The notes: generated by a model from the sequence alone, not told the origin. Numbered from the stretch's first letter, positions 46,435 through 56,067 are shown. The stretch: DNA of 64,000 nucleotides from Acinetobacter colistiniresistens (GCF_024582815.1 NZ_CP102099.1:1302001-1366000); one strand, 5' to 3'. Made by a program: numbers and translations.

Positions 46435-48216
46435 TTAAGCTTGATTGGTGAAGTAATCTTCGCTGAAGTTCATGATCAAGTCAGAACCCGCTTTGATCTT
46501 CGCTAAACGCGCATCAATTTCAGGCAGGATACGGTCTACAAAATATTGTGCCAAAGCCAGTTTGTTTTGGTAGAAATCACCAGACTTGTCTTTAGCCGCG
46601 GCAGCAATTTTCGCAAACATATAGGCGAAGCTGAGTAGGCCGACTGCATGTAGGTAATCAACCGCAGCAGCATTTGGGAAATCTACGTTTTCAGCTGCTT
46701 GCTCAATAATGAACTGCGTGATCGCTTCGATTTCAGTGGCTGCGTCTAAAGTTGCATCTTTAATAAAGTTCAAGTCCGTATCTAAATCATTGGCAAAGTC
46801 ACGAATCTCTGTGATGTATTCTGCGATGAATGCACCACCACATTTAATGGTTTTACGACCAATTAAATCTTGAGATTGAACGCCGTTGGTTCCTTCGTAA
46901 ATTTGAGCAATACGAAGGTCACGGATACATTGTTCCATACCCCATTCACGGATATAACCGTGTCCACCGAAGACCATTTGTGCATCTAGAGTTGCTTGGA
47001 AAGCCGTGTCAGTCAAATACGCTTTTGCAATTGGTGTTAATAAGGCAACGCGGTCGTTGGCTTTCTTCACGGCTTCAGCATCAGTCGAGAATTTGGTAAT
47101 ATCCAGTTGTTGACCGACATATACTGCAAATGCACGAGAAGCTTCGTTGTTGGCACGGACATTGAGCAACATACGACGTACATCACCATGTACTAAAATG
47201 CTATCCGCTGGCTTGTTTGGTGATTGAACGCCAGACGCGCTACGACCTTGTAAGCGGTCAGTCGCATATTGTGCTGCATTTTGATAAGCAAATTCAGAAG
47301 CCCCAAGACCTTGAATACCCATCGACAAACGTTCGTAATTCATCATCACGAACATCGCTGCAAGACCTTCATTTTCTTTACCTACGAGGTAACCTTTAGC
47401 ACCATCAAAGTTCATCACACATGTTGCAGAGGCTTTGATGCCCATCTTGTGTTCGATTGAGCCTGGGCCAACCGGGTTACGCTCACCTAAAGAACCATCT
47501 TTATTGACCAAGAATTTCGGTACGATGAATAACGAAATACCGCGTGAACCCGCAGGCGCATCCGGTGTTTTCGCAAGAACAAGATGAATGATATTCTCAG
47601 CGAGGTCATTATCACCGCCAGTGATGAAGATTTTAGTACCGGTAATGTTATACGTACCATCTTCATTACGTTCAGCTTTAGTTTTGATGATCCCTAAATC
47701 CGTACCCGCATGTGGTTCGGTTAAGCACATGGTACCTGACCATTCACCAGAGTAGATTTTAGGTAAATAAGTTTCTTTTTGCTCTTGTGATGCATAGCTG
47801 TTTAAAGCCATACCTGCACCCACAGAAAGAAGCGGGTAGAGCATGAATGATGGGTTGGTCGCGAATAACATCTCATCAGACAGGACAGTCAGCATTTTTG
47901 GCATGGCCTGACCACCCCATTCTTCGTCCGCACCTAAGCCGATCCAACCGCCTTCAGCGTATTGACGGAATGCTTCTTTAAAACCTGCCGGGGTGAAAAC
48001 TTCACCATTTTCCCAACGTGCGCCTTCTTCATCACCCGTACGGTTTAACGGATGTGTCACGTTTTGGGCAAACTTCGCCATTTCTTCTAAAATTGCTTCA
48101 GCTGTTGCAGCATCTACATGAGCCAGTTTCTCATTAGACTGCCAGAATTGTTCTGCTTTAAATACATCATTCAAGATGAATTTCATGTCTGCTAAAGGCG
48201 CATTGTAAATTGGCAT
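46435..48216 (-). CDS. Acyl-CoA dehydrogenase, large form, 1
   Basis: 593-residue FAD enzyme that forms the 2,3-double bond of acyl-CoA in beta-oxidation. Order: N-terminal helical domain, middle domain with MCLTEPHAGTDLGIIKTKA and TGTKIFITGGDNDLAENI, C-terminal domain with FGGHGYIREWGMEQCIRD and catalytic Glu of IYEGTNGVQ, then an extra C-terminal helical domain (about 470-593) typical of this large subgroup. Acyl-chain specificity is unknown. The next gene upstream is a paralogue; a terminator between them indicates separate transcription. Confidence 0.93.
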   Translation of the reverse strand: MPIYNAPLADMKFILNDVFKAEQFWQSNEKLAHVDAATAEAILEEMAKFAQNVTHPLNRTGDEEGARWENGEVFTPAGFKEAFRQYAEGGWIGLGADEEWGGQAMPKMLTVLSDEMLFATNPSFMLYPLLSVGAGMALNSYASQEQKETYLPKIYSGEWSGTMCLTEPHAGTDLGIIKTKAERNEDGTYNITGTKIFITGGDNDLAENIIHLVLAKTPDAPAGSRGISLFIVPKFLVNKDGSLGERNPVGPGSIEHKMGIKASATCVMNFDGAKGYLVGKENEGLAAMFVMMNYERLSMGIQGLGASEFAYQNAAQYATDRLQGRSASGVQSPNKPADSILVHGDVRRMLLNVRANNEASRAFAVYVGQQLDITKFSTDAEAVKKANDRVALLTPIAKAYLTDTAFQATLDAQMVFGGHGYIREWGMEQCIRDLRIAQIYEGTNGVQSQDLIGRKTIKCGGAFIAEYITEIRDFANDLDTDLNFIKDATLDAATEIEAITQFIIEQAAENVDFPNAAAVDYLHAVGLLSFAYMFAKIAAAAKDKSGDFYQNKLALAQYFVDRILPEIDARLAKIKAGSDLIMNFSEDYFTNQA

Positions 48217-48307
48217 AATCGTTCCCTTCTAGGCACAGTGTTATGTGCAAAGTGATCAAATAAAACGAACAAATAAATTGAATGGTATCAATTTAGCATT
48301 GATTAAA

Positions 48308-48343
48308 CAAAAAAAGGACGGTCAAAACTGACCAGTCCTTTTT
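48308..48343 (-). terminator. Terminator after acyl-CoA dehydrogenase 2
   Basis: AAAAAGGAC and GTCCTTTTT flank a GGTC...GACC inner stem at 48310-48342: a long imperfect hairpin with T-run. Confidence 0.85.
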
Positions 48344-48378
48344 CTGTGATGAACGTTGCATCTCATTCTAAACTATGT

Positions 48379-50181
48379 TTAGAAAGCGAAGTGTTCCGCA
48401 TCAAGTTCAAACAATGGCGCAACGCCAGTTGAAAGTACGTCTACATGTGAGCGAACACGTGGCAAGATCTTCTTGAAGTAGAAACGAGCTGTGGTGATTT
48501 TCGCATTGTAGAAGTCAACATCAGTCGTACCTTCAGCCAATTTCTCTTGCGCAACAAGTGCCATACGCGCCCATAAGTAAGCAAGCGTGACATAACCTGC
48601 GAAGTAGAGGTAATCAACTGCAGCTGCACCCACTTCATCTGGATTCTGCATCGCACGCATACCGATTTGCATGGTGATATCGCCCCATTCTTTGTTGGCA
48701 GCAGCCAATGGCGCAATGAATTCTTGCATTGCCGCATTGTCTTTGTTTGCTTCAACAAATTTATGGATGATCTTGGTGAAGTCTTTCAACATTGCACCTT
48801 GAGTTTGCAATACTTTACGACCTAACAAATCAAGCGCTTGAATCTCGGTGGTACCTTCGTACAAGCAAGCAATACGCGTATCACGTACGATTTGCTCCAT
48901 ACCGTGTTCAGAAATGAAGCCGTGACCACCAAAGACTTGTACACCGTGCTTCGCAGATTCAGAACCCGTTTCAGTTAAGAATGCTTTTGCAATTGGCGTT
49001 AACAAAGACAAGATGTTGTCAGCAAACTTACGCTCTTCTTCAGTGGCACCTTTTTCAACGATGTCTGCGTATTGAGCCAATAAATAAACTAGTGCACGAC
49101 CACCTTCAGCAAATGATTTTTGCGTTAAAAGCATGTTGCGAACAGCAGGGTGAACGATAATTGGATCAGCTTCTTTTTCAGGTGCTTTAGGACCAGAAAG
49201 AGAACGCATGGCTAAACGGTCTTTCGCATAAGCCAAAGCGCCTTGGAAAGACGATTCAGATGCAGATAAACCTTGAACCGCTGTACCAATACGTGCTGTG
49301 TTCATGAAGGTGAACATACAGTTTAAACCACGGTTTTCAGGACCAATCAAGTAACCTTTTGCTTGATCAAAGTTGATCACGCAAGTTGCGTTACCATGGA
49401 TACCCATTTTGTGTTCAATCGAACCACAACGAACCGCATTACGCTCGCCGATAGAACCGTCAGCATTCACGTGGAATTTAGGCACGATGAATAATGAAAT
49501 CCCTTTTGTACCTTTTGGCGCGCCAGGTAAACGTGCAAGTACGATATGGATGATGTTTTCAGCCATATCATGTTCACCAGCAGAGATAAAGATTTTCTCG
49601 CCAGAGATTGCATAACTGCCATCTGCATTTGGTTCAGCTTTAGAACGGATAATACCAAGGTCAGAACCTGCATGAGATTCAGTTAAGCACATGGTTCCAG
49701 TCCAAACACCAGAAACAAGGTTTGGCAAGTAAGTGTTCTTTTGTTCGTCAGAACCGTGATGTTCTAACGTGCGCACCGCACCATGAGAAAGACCTGGGTA
49801 CATACCCCATGACCAGTTAGCTGTACCGACCATTTCAGAGATCGCAATCCCTAAAGAGTTTGGTAATGCTTGACCGCCAAATTCTTCATCAGCAGAAAGA
49901 GATGGGAAACCAAGTTCGATATATTTTTGATACGCTTCTTTAAAGCCTGTAGGAGTCGTTACAACGCCGTCATTCCAAGTACAACCTTCGCGGTCGCCCA
50001 CTTGGTTTAAAGGAGAAAGTTCGTTTTCGCAGAAATCAGCCGCTGCTTCTAAATATTGATCAACCAATTCACGGCTTACTGTGTCTTGAAATGCAGGAAG
50101 TTTCGCGTAATGTGCTTCAGCATTTAATAATTCGTGCAATACGAACTGCATATCACGTAAGGGTGCTTTGTATTGTGGCAT
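48379..50181 (-). CDS. Acyl-CoA dehydrogenase, large form, 2
   Basis: 600 residues, same domain order as the neighbour: MCLTESHAGSDLGIIRSKA, SGEKIFISAGEHDMAENI, FGGHGFISEHGMEQIVRD, catalytic Glu in LYEGTTEIQALDLLGRKVL, and the extra C-terminal helical domain. It is a diverged paralogue of the preceding entry rather than a recent copy. Substrates may differ in chain length. About 310 non-coding bases follow upstream. Confidence 0.93.
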   Translation of the reverse strand: MPQYKAPLRDMQFVLHELLNAEAHYAKLPAFQDTVSRELVDQYLEAAADFCENELSPLNQVGDREGCTWNDGVVTTPTGFKEAYQKYIELGFPSLSADEEFGGQALPNSLGIAISEMVGTANWSWGMYPGLSHGAVRTLEHHGSDEQKNTYLPNLVSGVWTGTMCLTESHAGSDLGIIRSKAEPNADGSYAISGEKIFISAGEHDMAENIIHIVLARLPGAPKGTKGISLFIVPKFHVNADGSIGERNAVRCGSIEHKMGIHGNATCVINFDQAKGYLIGPENRGLNCMFTFMNTARIGTAVQGLSASESSFQGALAYAKDRLAMRSLSGPKAPEKEADPIIVHPAVRNMLLTQKSFAEGGRALVYLLAQYADIVEKGATEEERKFADNILSLLTPIAKAFLTETGSESAKHGVQVFGGHGFISEHGMEQIVRDTRIACLYEGTTEIQALDLLGRKVLQTQGAMLKDFTKIIHKFVEANKDNAAMQEFIAPLAAANKEWGDITMQIGMRAMQNPDEVGAAAVDYLYFAGYVTLAYLWARMALVAQEKLAEGTTDVDFYNAKITTARFYFKKILPRVRSHVDVLSTGVAPLFELDAEHFAF

Positions 50182-50449
50182 AGCGGGTTCCTCAATACTG
50201 GTTAAACCAGAGTTATAATCTTAGTCAATGTTTAATGTGCCCAAGAGCACCATTTGGTAACGCTAATCGTGCAACAAGTTATAGTTCGGTACAAGCTTTT
50301 GCAGGTCATTTCTTAGTGACTGCGAAGTCAAAGTTTATAGTTCAATCTGCTTAAGCGTGTAGATTGTAGGTGGTTTTCTGGATTTTGACTTAAATTGCAG
50401 AGGTAAAATCGTAAGCAGCTGTGTAGTTAAAAATATAGCTTTTATCTCA
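50182..50449. other. Upstream region of acyl-CoA dehydrogenase 2
   Basis: About 270 non-coding bases. It must contain the promoter of the dehydrogenase gene; no clear operator palindrome was recognised. Confidence 0.4.
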
Positions 50450-50478
50450 ATGAAAAAAAGGCGCTTGAACAGCGCCTA
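50450..50478 (-). terminator. Terminator after the Spy-like lipoprotein gene
   Basis: AGGCGC (50459-50464), 7-base loop, GCGCCT (50472-50477), with a long T-run on the minus strand. Confidence 0.9.
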
Positions 50479-50492
50479 TGAGGAAGAGGGGA

Positions 50493-50867
50493 TTAAGTGG
50501 TTGCGTTAGTTTGACGCTTGAATTGGGATTTGTCTGGGGTAAAGCGGACCTCACAAGTCCCTTGAATGACACGATTATTCCATTGAACATTGACACGGTC
50601 CCCGATACGTTTACCTTGGCAAGCCTGTTCAATCTGCGCACGTTGAGCCTGATGTTCCTGACGCATTTGTTCACGTTGTTCTAAGCGTTGCTCACGTTTG
50701 GCTTGCCATTCAGCACGTTGTTCTGGTGTTAGAGGCGCACGTTGCATATTATGGCGGTGATGATCACGATCCATCGATTGTTCCGCTGGCGCGGTCGATT
50801 GACATGCAGCCAAGCCTAAAACAGAACTGAGTAGAGTGGTCATCAATACGATTTTTGTCTTATTCAT
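50493..50867 (-). CDS. Small lipoprotein, possibly Spy/CpxP-like
   Basis: 124 residues. The signal peptide ends in the lipobox GLAAC (Cys22). The mature part is a His-rich stretch (DRDHHRHNMQ), then LTPEQRAEWQAKREQRLEQ, an LTxxQ motif followed by a long charged helix as in Spy/CpxP periplasmic chaperones, and a short C-terminal domain with two cysteines (ACQGKRIGDRV and IQGTCEVRF) that could bridge. It is divergent from baeS-baeR; in E. coli Spy is a BaeR target. The Spy relation is inference. Confidence 0.7.
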   Translation of the reverse strand: MNKTKIVLMTTLLSSVLGLAACQSTAPAEQSMDRDHHRHNMQRAPLTPEQRAEWQAKREQRLEQREQMRQEHQAQRAQIEQACQGKRIGDRVNVQWNNRVIQGTCEVRFTPDKSQFKRQTNATT

Positions 50868-50998
50868 TGTTTTATCCAGCGTTATCAGTTGAGATGTGAT
50901 GGTTAAAGATTAGATAATAAAGATGAAGAAACAATGGAGAGTTTTTTTCGACCATGTTGGTTACAATCCACAAATAGAACACTATTGAGACCCAGCTT

Positions 50999-52669
50999 TT
51001 GAATGTTCGTCGCGTGCCCTTAGCCTTACGCCTGTTTTTAACGGTATTACTCACTACCTTGCTGATTGCAACGATCAGTCTGGGAGTTTTGCATTGGACC
51101 ATGCAAAAGAACTTTGCCCGTTATGTGGCCGATGTGGAAATGCAAAAGCTGGATCGTTTGATTGCCAACCTAGGCAATGTCTATACGGTTTATCATGACT
51201 GGGGTAATGCAATTCAGGCACAAATTCTACAGATTGAAGGCACAGCGGCGCCAGATGACTATGATCGACTGTCTCAATGGTGGTTACGTCGTCAGTATGA
51301 TATTGCCTTGCAGCAACGTTATTTTAATGATCATACCCTGTTAAGTATGTCTCCCTCTTTAGCACAAAATAATGTGGAGATCAGAAATCGGCAGATTTTC
51401 AATGATGAAGAACTCAAAATTCTGAAACAAAATTTACCTTCTGAATATCAGCCTTTTGAGGGGCTACGCTTTCCCTTAAGCCCAAGTCAGTTCCGTTTAA
51501 AGAAAGATGGAAAAGAGGACAGGCAGGAAAGCAAATTAAATACCTCGATGGAACACGGCAAAAAGCGTTTTGTCTCGATTCCTGACCGTTTGGGTTTGAG
51601 TTCACGCCTCTCTTTATATGATGAAAAGCAGCAGTTTATTGTGGGTGAACCCGCCACGGATCAGATCTCGTTCCGTCCAATTATTGTGGATGATCGGGTG
51701 GTGGGCTATCTAGGACTAAAACCTGTATTAGATCAGGATGATGCATCCAGTATTAACTTCTTTAGTAATCAAAAACGCTATTTACTTTTGGTCTATGCAT
51801 TAACGGTGCTCTCAAGTTTGGTGGCTGCCTTATTGATGGCAACGTACTTTAAAAAGCCAATTCAACGCTTATTGAATGCAACGTTAGAATTGACCCGTGG
51901 TAATTATCAGCATCAGGTGATGATTAAGCGTAATGATGAGTTGGGTGATTTGTCTAATCAGCTCAATCATTTGGCCGATATTTTACATCAGCATGAAGAA
52001 TCTCGTCGTCAATGGGTGTCAGATACGTCACATGAACTGAAAACACCCTTGGCGGTATTACAGGCCCAAATTGAAGCCATGCAGGATGGGATTCGTAAAG
52101 GCACGCCTGAGCATCTGAATGCCATGATGCGTCAGGTCAGTACTTTGAAAAAGTTAACTCAAGATTTGGCTGATCTGGCTCAAGCCGATGCACAACAGCT
52201 GAAATGCTATTTTGCTGAAGTCAATCCATGGGATGTGGTCGTACAAGAAGTCGAAAATTTCAAATCGACATTTGAGCAAAACCAGCTTGAGGTGATGTTG
52301 TCAGGAGAAGGTACAACCTTATCTTTAGACCGTGATCGCTTTAAACAGATTATTGTCAATCTGCTAGGTAACTGCGTTCGTTACACGGAACAAGGTGGAA
52401 AAATACAGATTCATACTCAACAAGATGAGCAACAATGGATAATGTATGTGGATGACAGTCCATTGGGTGTGAATGATGAGCAACTGGCACGTCTTGGTGA
52501 GCGTTTCTATCGTGTTGATGATTCACGTACCCGTAGTACAGGCGGAACCGGCTTAGGTTTGGCTTTATCATGTAAACTGGCACAAGCCTTAGGTGGCTCA
52601 CTCACTTTTGAGCATTCACCTTTAGGTGGATTACGTTGTGTGCTGACTTTCCCAAAACAGATCAAATAA
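50999..52669 (+). CDS. baeS: Sensor histidine kinase BaeS
   Basis: 556 residues from TTG 50999 (GTG 51014 possible). Two membrane helices (about 10-30 and 258-280) flank a periplasmic sensor domain of about 225 residues, followed by HAMP, HisKA with His345 (SDTSHELKTPLAVLQAQ), N-box IIVNLLGNCVRYTEQGG and G2 GGTGLGLALS. Bae systems respond to envelope stress and in Acinetobacter influence RND efflux. The response regulator gene follows 15-45 bases downstream, confirming the pair. Confidence 0.9.
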   Translation: MNVRRVPLALRLFLTVLLTTLLIATISLGVLHWTMQKNFARYVADVEMQKLDRLIANLGNVYTVYHDWGNAIQAQILQIEGTAAPDDYDRLSQWWLRRQYDIALQQRYFNDHTLLSMSPSLAQNNVEIRNRQIFNDEELKILKQNLPSEYQPFEGLRFPLSPSQFRLKKDGKEDRQESKLNTSMEHGKKRFVSIPDRLGLSSRLSLYDEKQQFIVGEPATDQISFRPIIVDDRVVGYLGLKPVLDQDDASSINFFSNQKRYLLLVYALTVLSSLVAALLMATYFKKPIQRLLNATLELTRGNYQHQVMIKRNDELGDLSNQLNHLADILHQHEESRRQWVSDTSHELKTPLAVLQAQIEAMQDGIRKGTPEHLNAMMRQVSTLKKLTQDLADLAQADAQQLKCYFAEVNPWDVVVQEVENFKSTFEQNQLEVMLSGEGTTLSLDRDRFKQIIVNLLGNCVRYTEQGGKIQIHTQQDEQQWIMYVDDSPLGVNDEQLARLGERFYRVDDSRTRSTGGTGLGLALSCKLAQALGGSLTFEHSPLGGLRCVLTFPKQIK

Positions 52670-52714
52670 CTTTTAGATCCTCTTGTGTTGAGGATGATGG
52701 ATAGGATGAAAACC

Positions 52715-53401
52715 ATGAAACATATTATGTTGGTTGAAGATGAAGTTGAACTGGCACAGTTGGTTCGTGATTACTTAGAAGCTGCTGGTTTTGAAGTCAG
52801 TATGTTTCATGATGGCCAAGACGCCTATACCCAGTTTCAACAACGTAAACCGAGTCTCATGATTCTGGACTTAATGGTGCCACGTATGGATGGCCTAACC
52901 ATTTGCCGTAAAGTACGTGAGCAGTCTGACTTACCCATTATTATGGTCACGGCCCGTACTGAAGAAATTGATCGTGTTTTGGGGCTGAACATGGGGGCGG
53001 ATGATTATATCTGTAAGCCTTTTAGTCCAAAAGAATTGGTTGCCCGTGTACAGGCGGTATTACGTCGGTTAGAACGTAAAGCGGAACCTGAGCAAAATGA
53101 TTTATTCCGTATTGATAAAGCGCAGCAACGGATCTGGTATCAACAAAAAGCACTAACCTTGACGCCAACCGAGTTCCGCTTATTAGAGCTGTTTTTAGAA
53201 CATCTTGGACAGGTCTATTCACGTGCACAGTTGCTCGATCATATCAATCCAGACAGCTTTGATGTGGCAGACCGTGTGATTGATAGCCATATTAAAAACC
53301 TGCGCCGTAAGATTTCAGAGGCAGCAGATACAGGAAATCGTCATGAATGGATTCAGGCGGTATATGGTGTCGGTTATCGTTTTGAATATCCAGATGAGTA
53401 A
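52715..53401 (+). CDS. baeR: Response regulator BaeR
   Basis: 228 residues from ATG 52715 (MKHIMLVEDEVELAQLV); in-frame ATGs upstream at 52694-52706 are alternatives, but AGGA lies suitably before 52715. OmpR/PhoB type: receiver domain with phospho-Asp52 (MILDLMVPRMDG), Lys in the ICKPFSPKEL loop, then a winged-helix DNA-binding domain (LTPTEFRLLELFLEH, VDSHIKNLRRK). Co-transcribed with baeS. Expected targets are envelope-stress and efflux genes. Confidence 0.92.
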   Translation: MKHIMLVEDEVELAQLVRDYLEAAGFEVSMFHDGQDAYTQFQQRKPSLMILDLMVPRMDGLTICRKVREQSDLPIIMVTARTEEIDRVLGLNMGADDYICKPFSPKELVARVQAVLRRLERKAEPEQNDLFRIDKAQQRIWYQQKALTLTPTEFRLLELFLEHLGQVYSRAQLLDHINPDSFDVADRVIDSHIKNLRRKISEAADTGNRHEWIQAVYGVGYRFEYPDE

Positions 53402-53464
53402 ATCATTTACCTTATCCGATAATATCGCTTGGGTTGCTTTCGCTCCGATTGCGCGGTTACAAGA

Positions 53465-53518
53465 CCTTGCACTGTTATAGTCCCTTGTGCCGCTTCAACG
53501 CCTTGCACTGCTATAGTC
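53465..53518. repeat. Two-copy 18-base direct repeat
   Basis: CCTTGCACTGTTATAGTC at 53465-53482 and the same with one C for T at 53501-53518, 36 bases apart. Confidence 0.6.
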
Positions 53519-53648
53519 GCAGTTCATATCCAAGAAAATGTGGAACAGTTTTCACGGATTAGCTGATGATTTGTTCTTGGTGTAGAAAGCCTGAAAATAA
53601 GATGAGTCTTGAAGATAATAAGGATGAAGTAGGTAAAAAGTTTTATCC

Positions 53649-53688
53649 TGTGGATAACCACAGTGTTATCCACAGAAAATGTGGATAG
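53649..53688. promoter_or_regulatory. DnaA-box cluster, palindromic
   Basis: TGTGGATAA (53649-53657) and TTATCCACA (53666-53674) are two perfect consensus DnaA boxes in opposite orientation. They lie inside a 10-bp perfect inverted repeat (TGTGGATAAC/GTTATCCACA, 6-base loop). A third box, TGTGGATAG (53680-53688), has one mismatch. Confidence 0.65.
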
Positions 53689-53906
53689 TTTCGCAAAGCT
53701 TTTGTCGAAATTATCTTCTTTTCTGGTGATAACTTAAGTATCAGCTTTTTATAAGTAGAGAAATTTTACATTACTTTACAATTGCTTGTGATGTATTGTG
53801 ACGGTGAACTGTGACTGATTTCAGATGATAAACTTATCCTCTGCATAAGCCTTGTGCAGTTTGATCATTGCCTTTATCCGCAAAACCAACCTGAACGGTT
53901 ATCTCA

Positions 53907-54488
53907 TCATGGGTGAATAATAATAGGGGTATGGTCAGAGACCAATAGCCATATTTCATCCATATCCGAGTTGGTCACTGCAATACAGCCCAGCGTCCAG
54001 TCTTTACGTGGCATATAGCTTGCGCTTGCAGGAACGGATGTGGCTCGTGTTGGCACAGTACCGTGAATCATCACATTACCACCCGCAGATTGGCCCTGCT
54101 GTTTGGCATAGCTTATATCATCCACATTGGGGTAAGAGATATGCAAAGATTTATAGTAAGCACTCTGTGGATTGCGCCAGTCAATTGAATAGCTACCTTC
54201 AGGGGTTTTACCATCACCTTCAAACTGTTTGTGTCCGATTGGATCAAAGCCTAAACGGATTGGATAGCTGCGAATGACTTCCTGTTGATGTTTCAATTGT
54301 AAAATGCGCTGGCTTTTAAACACTTCAATTGAGGTCACGGGTTTACTCTGTTGGAGCTTTTGTATTTCTTGGGCTGAAAGGGGCTGATGTACCGATCCCA
54401 ATGTCGGAATGAACTTGCCATACTGGAAGTAAGCCAGTCCCAATAACAGGATTAAAATCGCACATCCAATCATCAGCCCAATTTTCAT
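53907..54488 (-). CDS. L,D-transpeptidase-like (YkuD) protein
   Basis: 193 residues. N-terminal membrane anchor (about 4-22), then a YkuD domain with GDGKTPEGSYSIDWRNP (91-107), the MIHGTVPT motif (His142) and LGCIAVTNSDMDEIW with the nucleophile Cys168. Such enzymes form 3-3 cross-links, attach lipoproteins or trim peptidoglycan. The anchor and the Leu-Gly-Cys variant resemble the single-anchor subgroup. Exact reaction unknown. It sits 12 bases downstream of selO on the same strand. Confidence 0.87.
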   Translation of the reverse strand: MKIGLMIGCAILILLLGLAYFQYGKFIPTLGSVHQPLSAQEIQKLQQSKPVTSIEVFKSQRILQLKHQQEVIRSYPIRLGFDPIGHKQFEGDGKTPEGSYSIDWRNPQSAYYKSLHISYPNVDDISYAKQQGQSAGGNVMIHGTVPTRATSVPASASYMPRKDWTLGCIAVTNSDMDEIWLLVSDHTPIIIHP

Positions 54489-54500
54489 AGATTTCTTCTG

Positions 54501-55943
54501 CTAAGATGAACAACTGACAGAAATTTCAGGCATGTCACTTGGCAATGGTGAGATATCTGCTTCTGTTTCTAAGTCAGGCTGTTTTTGATAAGGCTGATTC
54601 AGTAACTTAAACAAACGATCAACCTCGCTAAAATCACCACGCTCCGCAAGCTCAATGGCTTTCTGTGCCATATGGTTACGCAGGGTATATTGTGGATTAA
54701 CTTGTTGCATCAGCGCATCTAAGGCATCGGTATCTTGATGCTGTCGGATATTTTGATAGCGGGTCAGGAAATCATCGAACTGCTGCACATGGATACAATC
54801 ATTTCTTAAAGCTTTGTAATCCTGTTGTTGTAAACGCAGAAAACTTTGGGTGTAATCCAATTGCTCGGTTTGCAAAATTCCGAGAAAGGCAAAACTACAA
54901 TCCAGACTGTCTTTATGAAACTCTGGCAGCCCCATTTTTTGACATAGACCTTGCCCATAATGTTGTAAGAAGGTCGGCTCAAACCGTTCTAAACATGCTG
55001 CTAGATCGAGTTTGAACTGTTCTTTATTTTCTGCTGTTGCCAATGGAATTAAGTTATTCAGCCACGTCCATAGATTCCAATGACCAATACTGGGTTGATT
55101 CTGATAGGTATAACGGCCTTGGTAATCGGAATGGTTATTTATCCAATTCGGGCGAAAACGTTCCATAAAGCCATATGGACCAAAATCCAGAGTGGAGCCA
55201 GTAATATTGAGATTGTCAGTATTCATCACCCCATGTGCAAAGCCCACCAATTGCCATTTGGCAATCATAATGGCAGTGCGCTCAATCACTGCTTGAGCAA
55301 ATGCAAGAATCGGATTTTCAGCTTCTAGGCATTCTGGATAATGCCATTCAATACATTTTTGTGTGAATTCAGCTAACAGTTCTGGGGCATATTGATTGAT
55401 CCACTCAAAATGACCCAAGCGGATATGACATTCAGAAGTACGCAACAGCATTGCACCGAGCTCAAGGGTTTCGCGCTGCACGCCTTGAGTCGAGGTGGTA
55501 AAACCCACAGCATGACTGGATGCAACACCCAGTGCATTTAATGCATGACCAGCTAAGTATTCACGTATGACGGAACGTAGGACTGCTCGGCCATCACCCA
55601 TGCGTGAGTAGGGGGTTGAACCTGCACCTTTAAGATGAAGGTCGATGGTTTGTCCTTGCCGATTCAGGATTTGCCCGATCAATAGGCCACGACCATCACC
55701 GAGTTGCCCAGCCCATTGTCCAAATTGATGCCCCGCATAGACCATCGCGAGTGGAGGAAATTCAGCAAAAGTTTTTTGACCGCTACAAATTTCAACCCAG
55801 TTGGCTTTATCTTCTTCGTTCCATTGCAACTCATCAGCCAAAGCTTCATTAAAATGGCCTGCTTTAGCACCACGCAACGGACTTGGTTGTTGCTGGTGAT
55901 AGAGTTTGGGGTTAAGCGAAGCATAGCGGGAATTGAATTGCAT
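54501..55943 (-). CDS. selO: Protein adenylyltransferase SelO (YdiU)
   Basis: 480 residues from ATG 55943 (MQFNSRYASLNPKLYHQ), the family's usual N-terminus. The open frame runs 40 codons further upstream, but that part contains the palindromic terminator of the desaturase gene, so it is not coding. Pseudokinase-fold AMPylator: GQLGDGRGLLIG, LHLKGAGSTPYSRMGDGRAVLRS and CVNTDNL-like HGVMNTDNLNITG. In E. coli SelO AMPylates redox-related proteins. No selenocysteine; the C-terminus ends MPEISVSCSS. Confidence 0.93.
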   Translation of the reverse strand: MQFNSRYASLNPKLYHQQQPSPLRGAKAGHFNEALADELQWNEEDKANWVEICSGQKTFAEFPPLAMVYAGHQFGQWAGQLGDGRGLLIGQILNRQGQTIDLHLKGAGSTPYSRMGDGRAVLRSVIREYLAGHALNALGVASSHAVGFTTSTQGVQRETLELGAMLLRTSECHIRLGHFEWINQYAPELLAEFTQKCIEWHYPECLEAENPILAFAQAVIERTAIMIAKWQLVGFAHGVMNTDNLNITGSTLDFGPYGFMERFRPNWINNHSDYQGRYTYQNQPSIGHWNLWTWLNNLIPLATAENKEQFKLDLAACLERFEPTFLQHYGQGLCQKMGLPEFHKDSLDCSFAFLGILQTEQLDYTQSFLRLQQQDYKALRNDCIHVQQFDDFLTRYQNIRQHQDTDALDALMQQVNPQYTLRNHMAQKAIELAERGDFSEVDRLFKLLNQPYQKQPDLETEADISPLPSDMPEISVSCSS

Positions 55944-56039
55944 AAACGAAACATCAGAGAGGACTGAATCTTGACTATAGCAAATATCAGCATGAAATGG
56001 TGAGCCGTTGCGGGAAGAGCGTGTGGATGAGTAGACATA

Positions 56040-56067
56040 AAAAATGGCCTCTTGAGAGACCATTTTC
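56040..56067. terminator. Palindromic terminator after the desaturase gene
   Basis: AAAATGGCCTCT and AGAGACCATTTT (56041-56066), a near-perfect inverted repeat around TG, with T-runs on both strands. Confidence 0.85.

Larger units (their letters stand above)
53402..53906. other. Non-coding region with DnaA-box palindrome and a short direct repeat
   Basis: About 500 bases without a gene between baeR and the L,D-transpeptidase-like gene. It holds a near-identical 18-base direct repeat (CCTTGCACTG(T/C)TATAGTC at 53465 and 53501) and a cluster of DnaA-box-like 9-mers at 53649-53688, each listed separately. Confidence 0.7.

Noticed and set aside
53649..53688. Chromosomal origin of replication
   Set aside because: No dnaA, dnaN, rpmH or AT-rich 13-mers nearby; DnaA boxes alone are not enough.
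55944..56063. Longer SelO N-terminus
   Set aside because: The extension covers a palindromic terminator and lacks family similarity; the usual MQFN start is at 55943.
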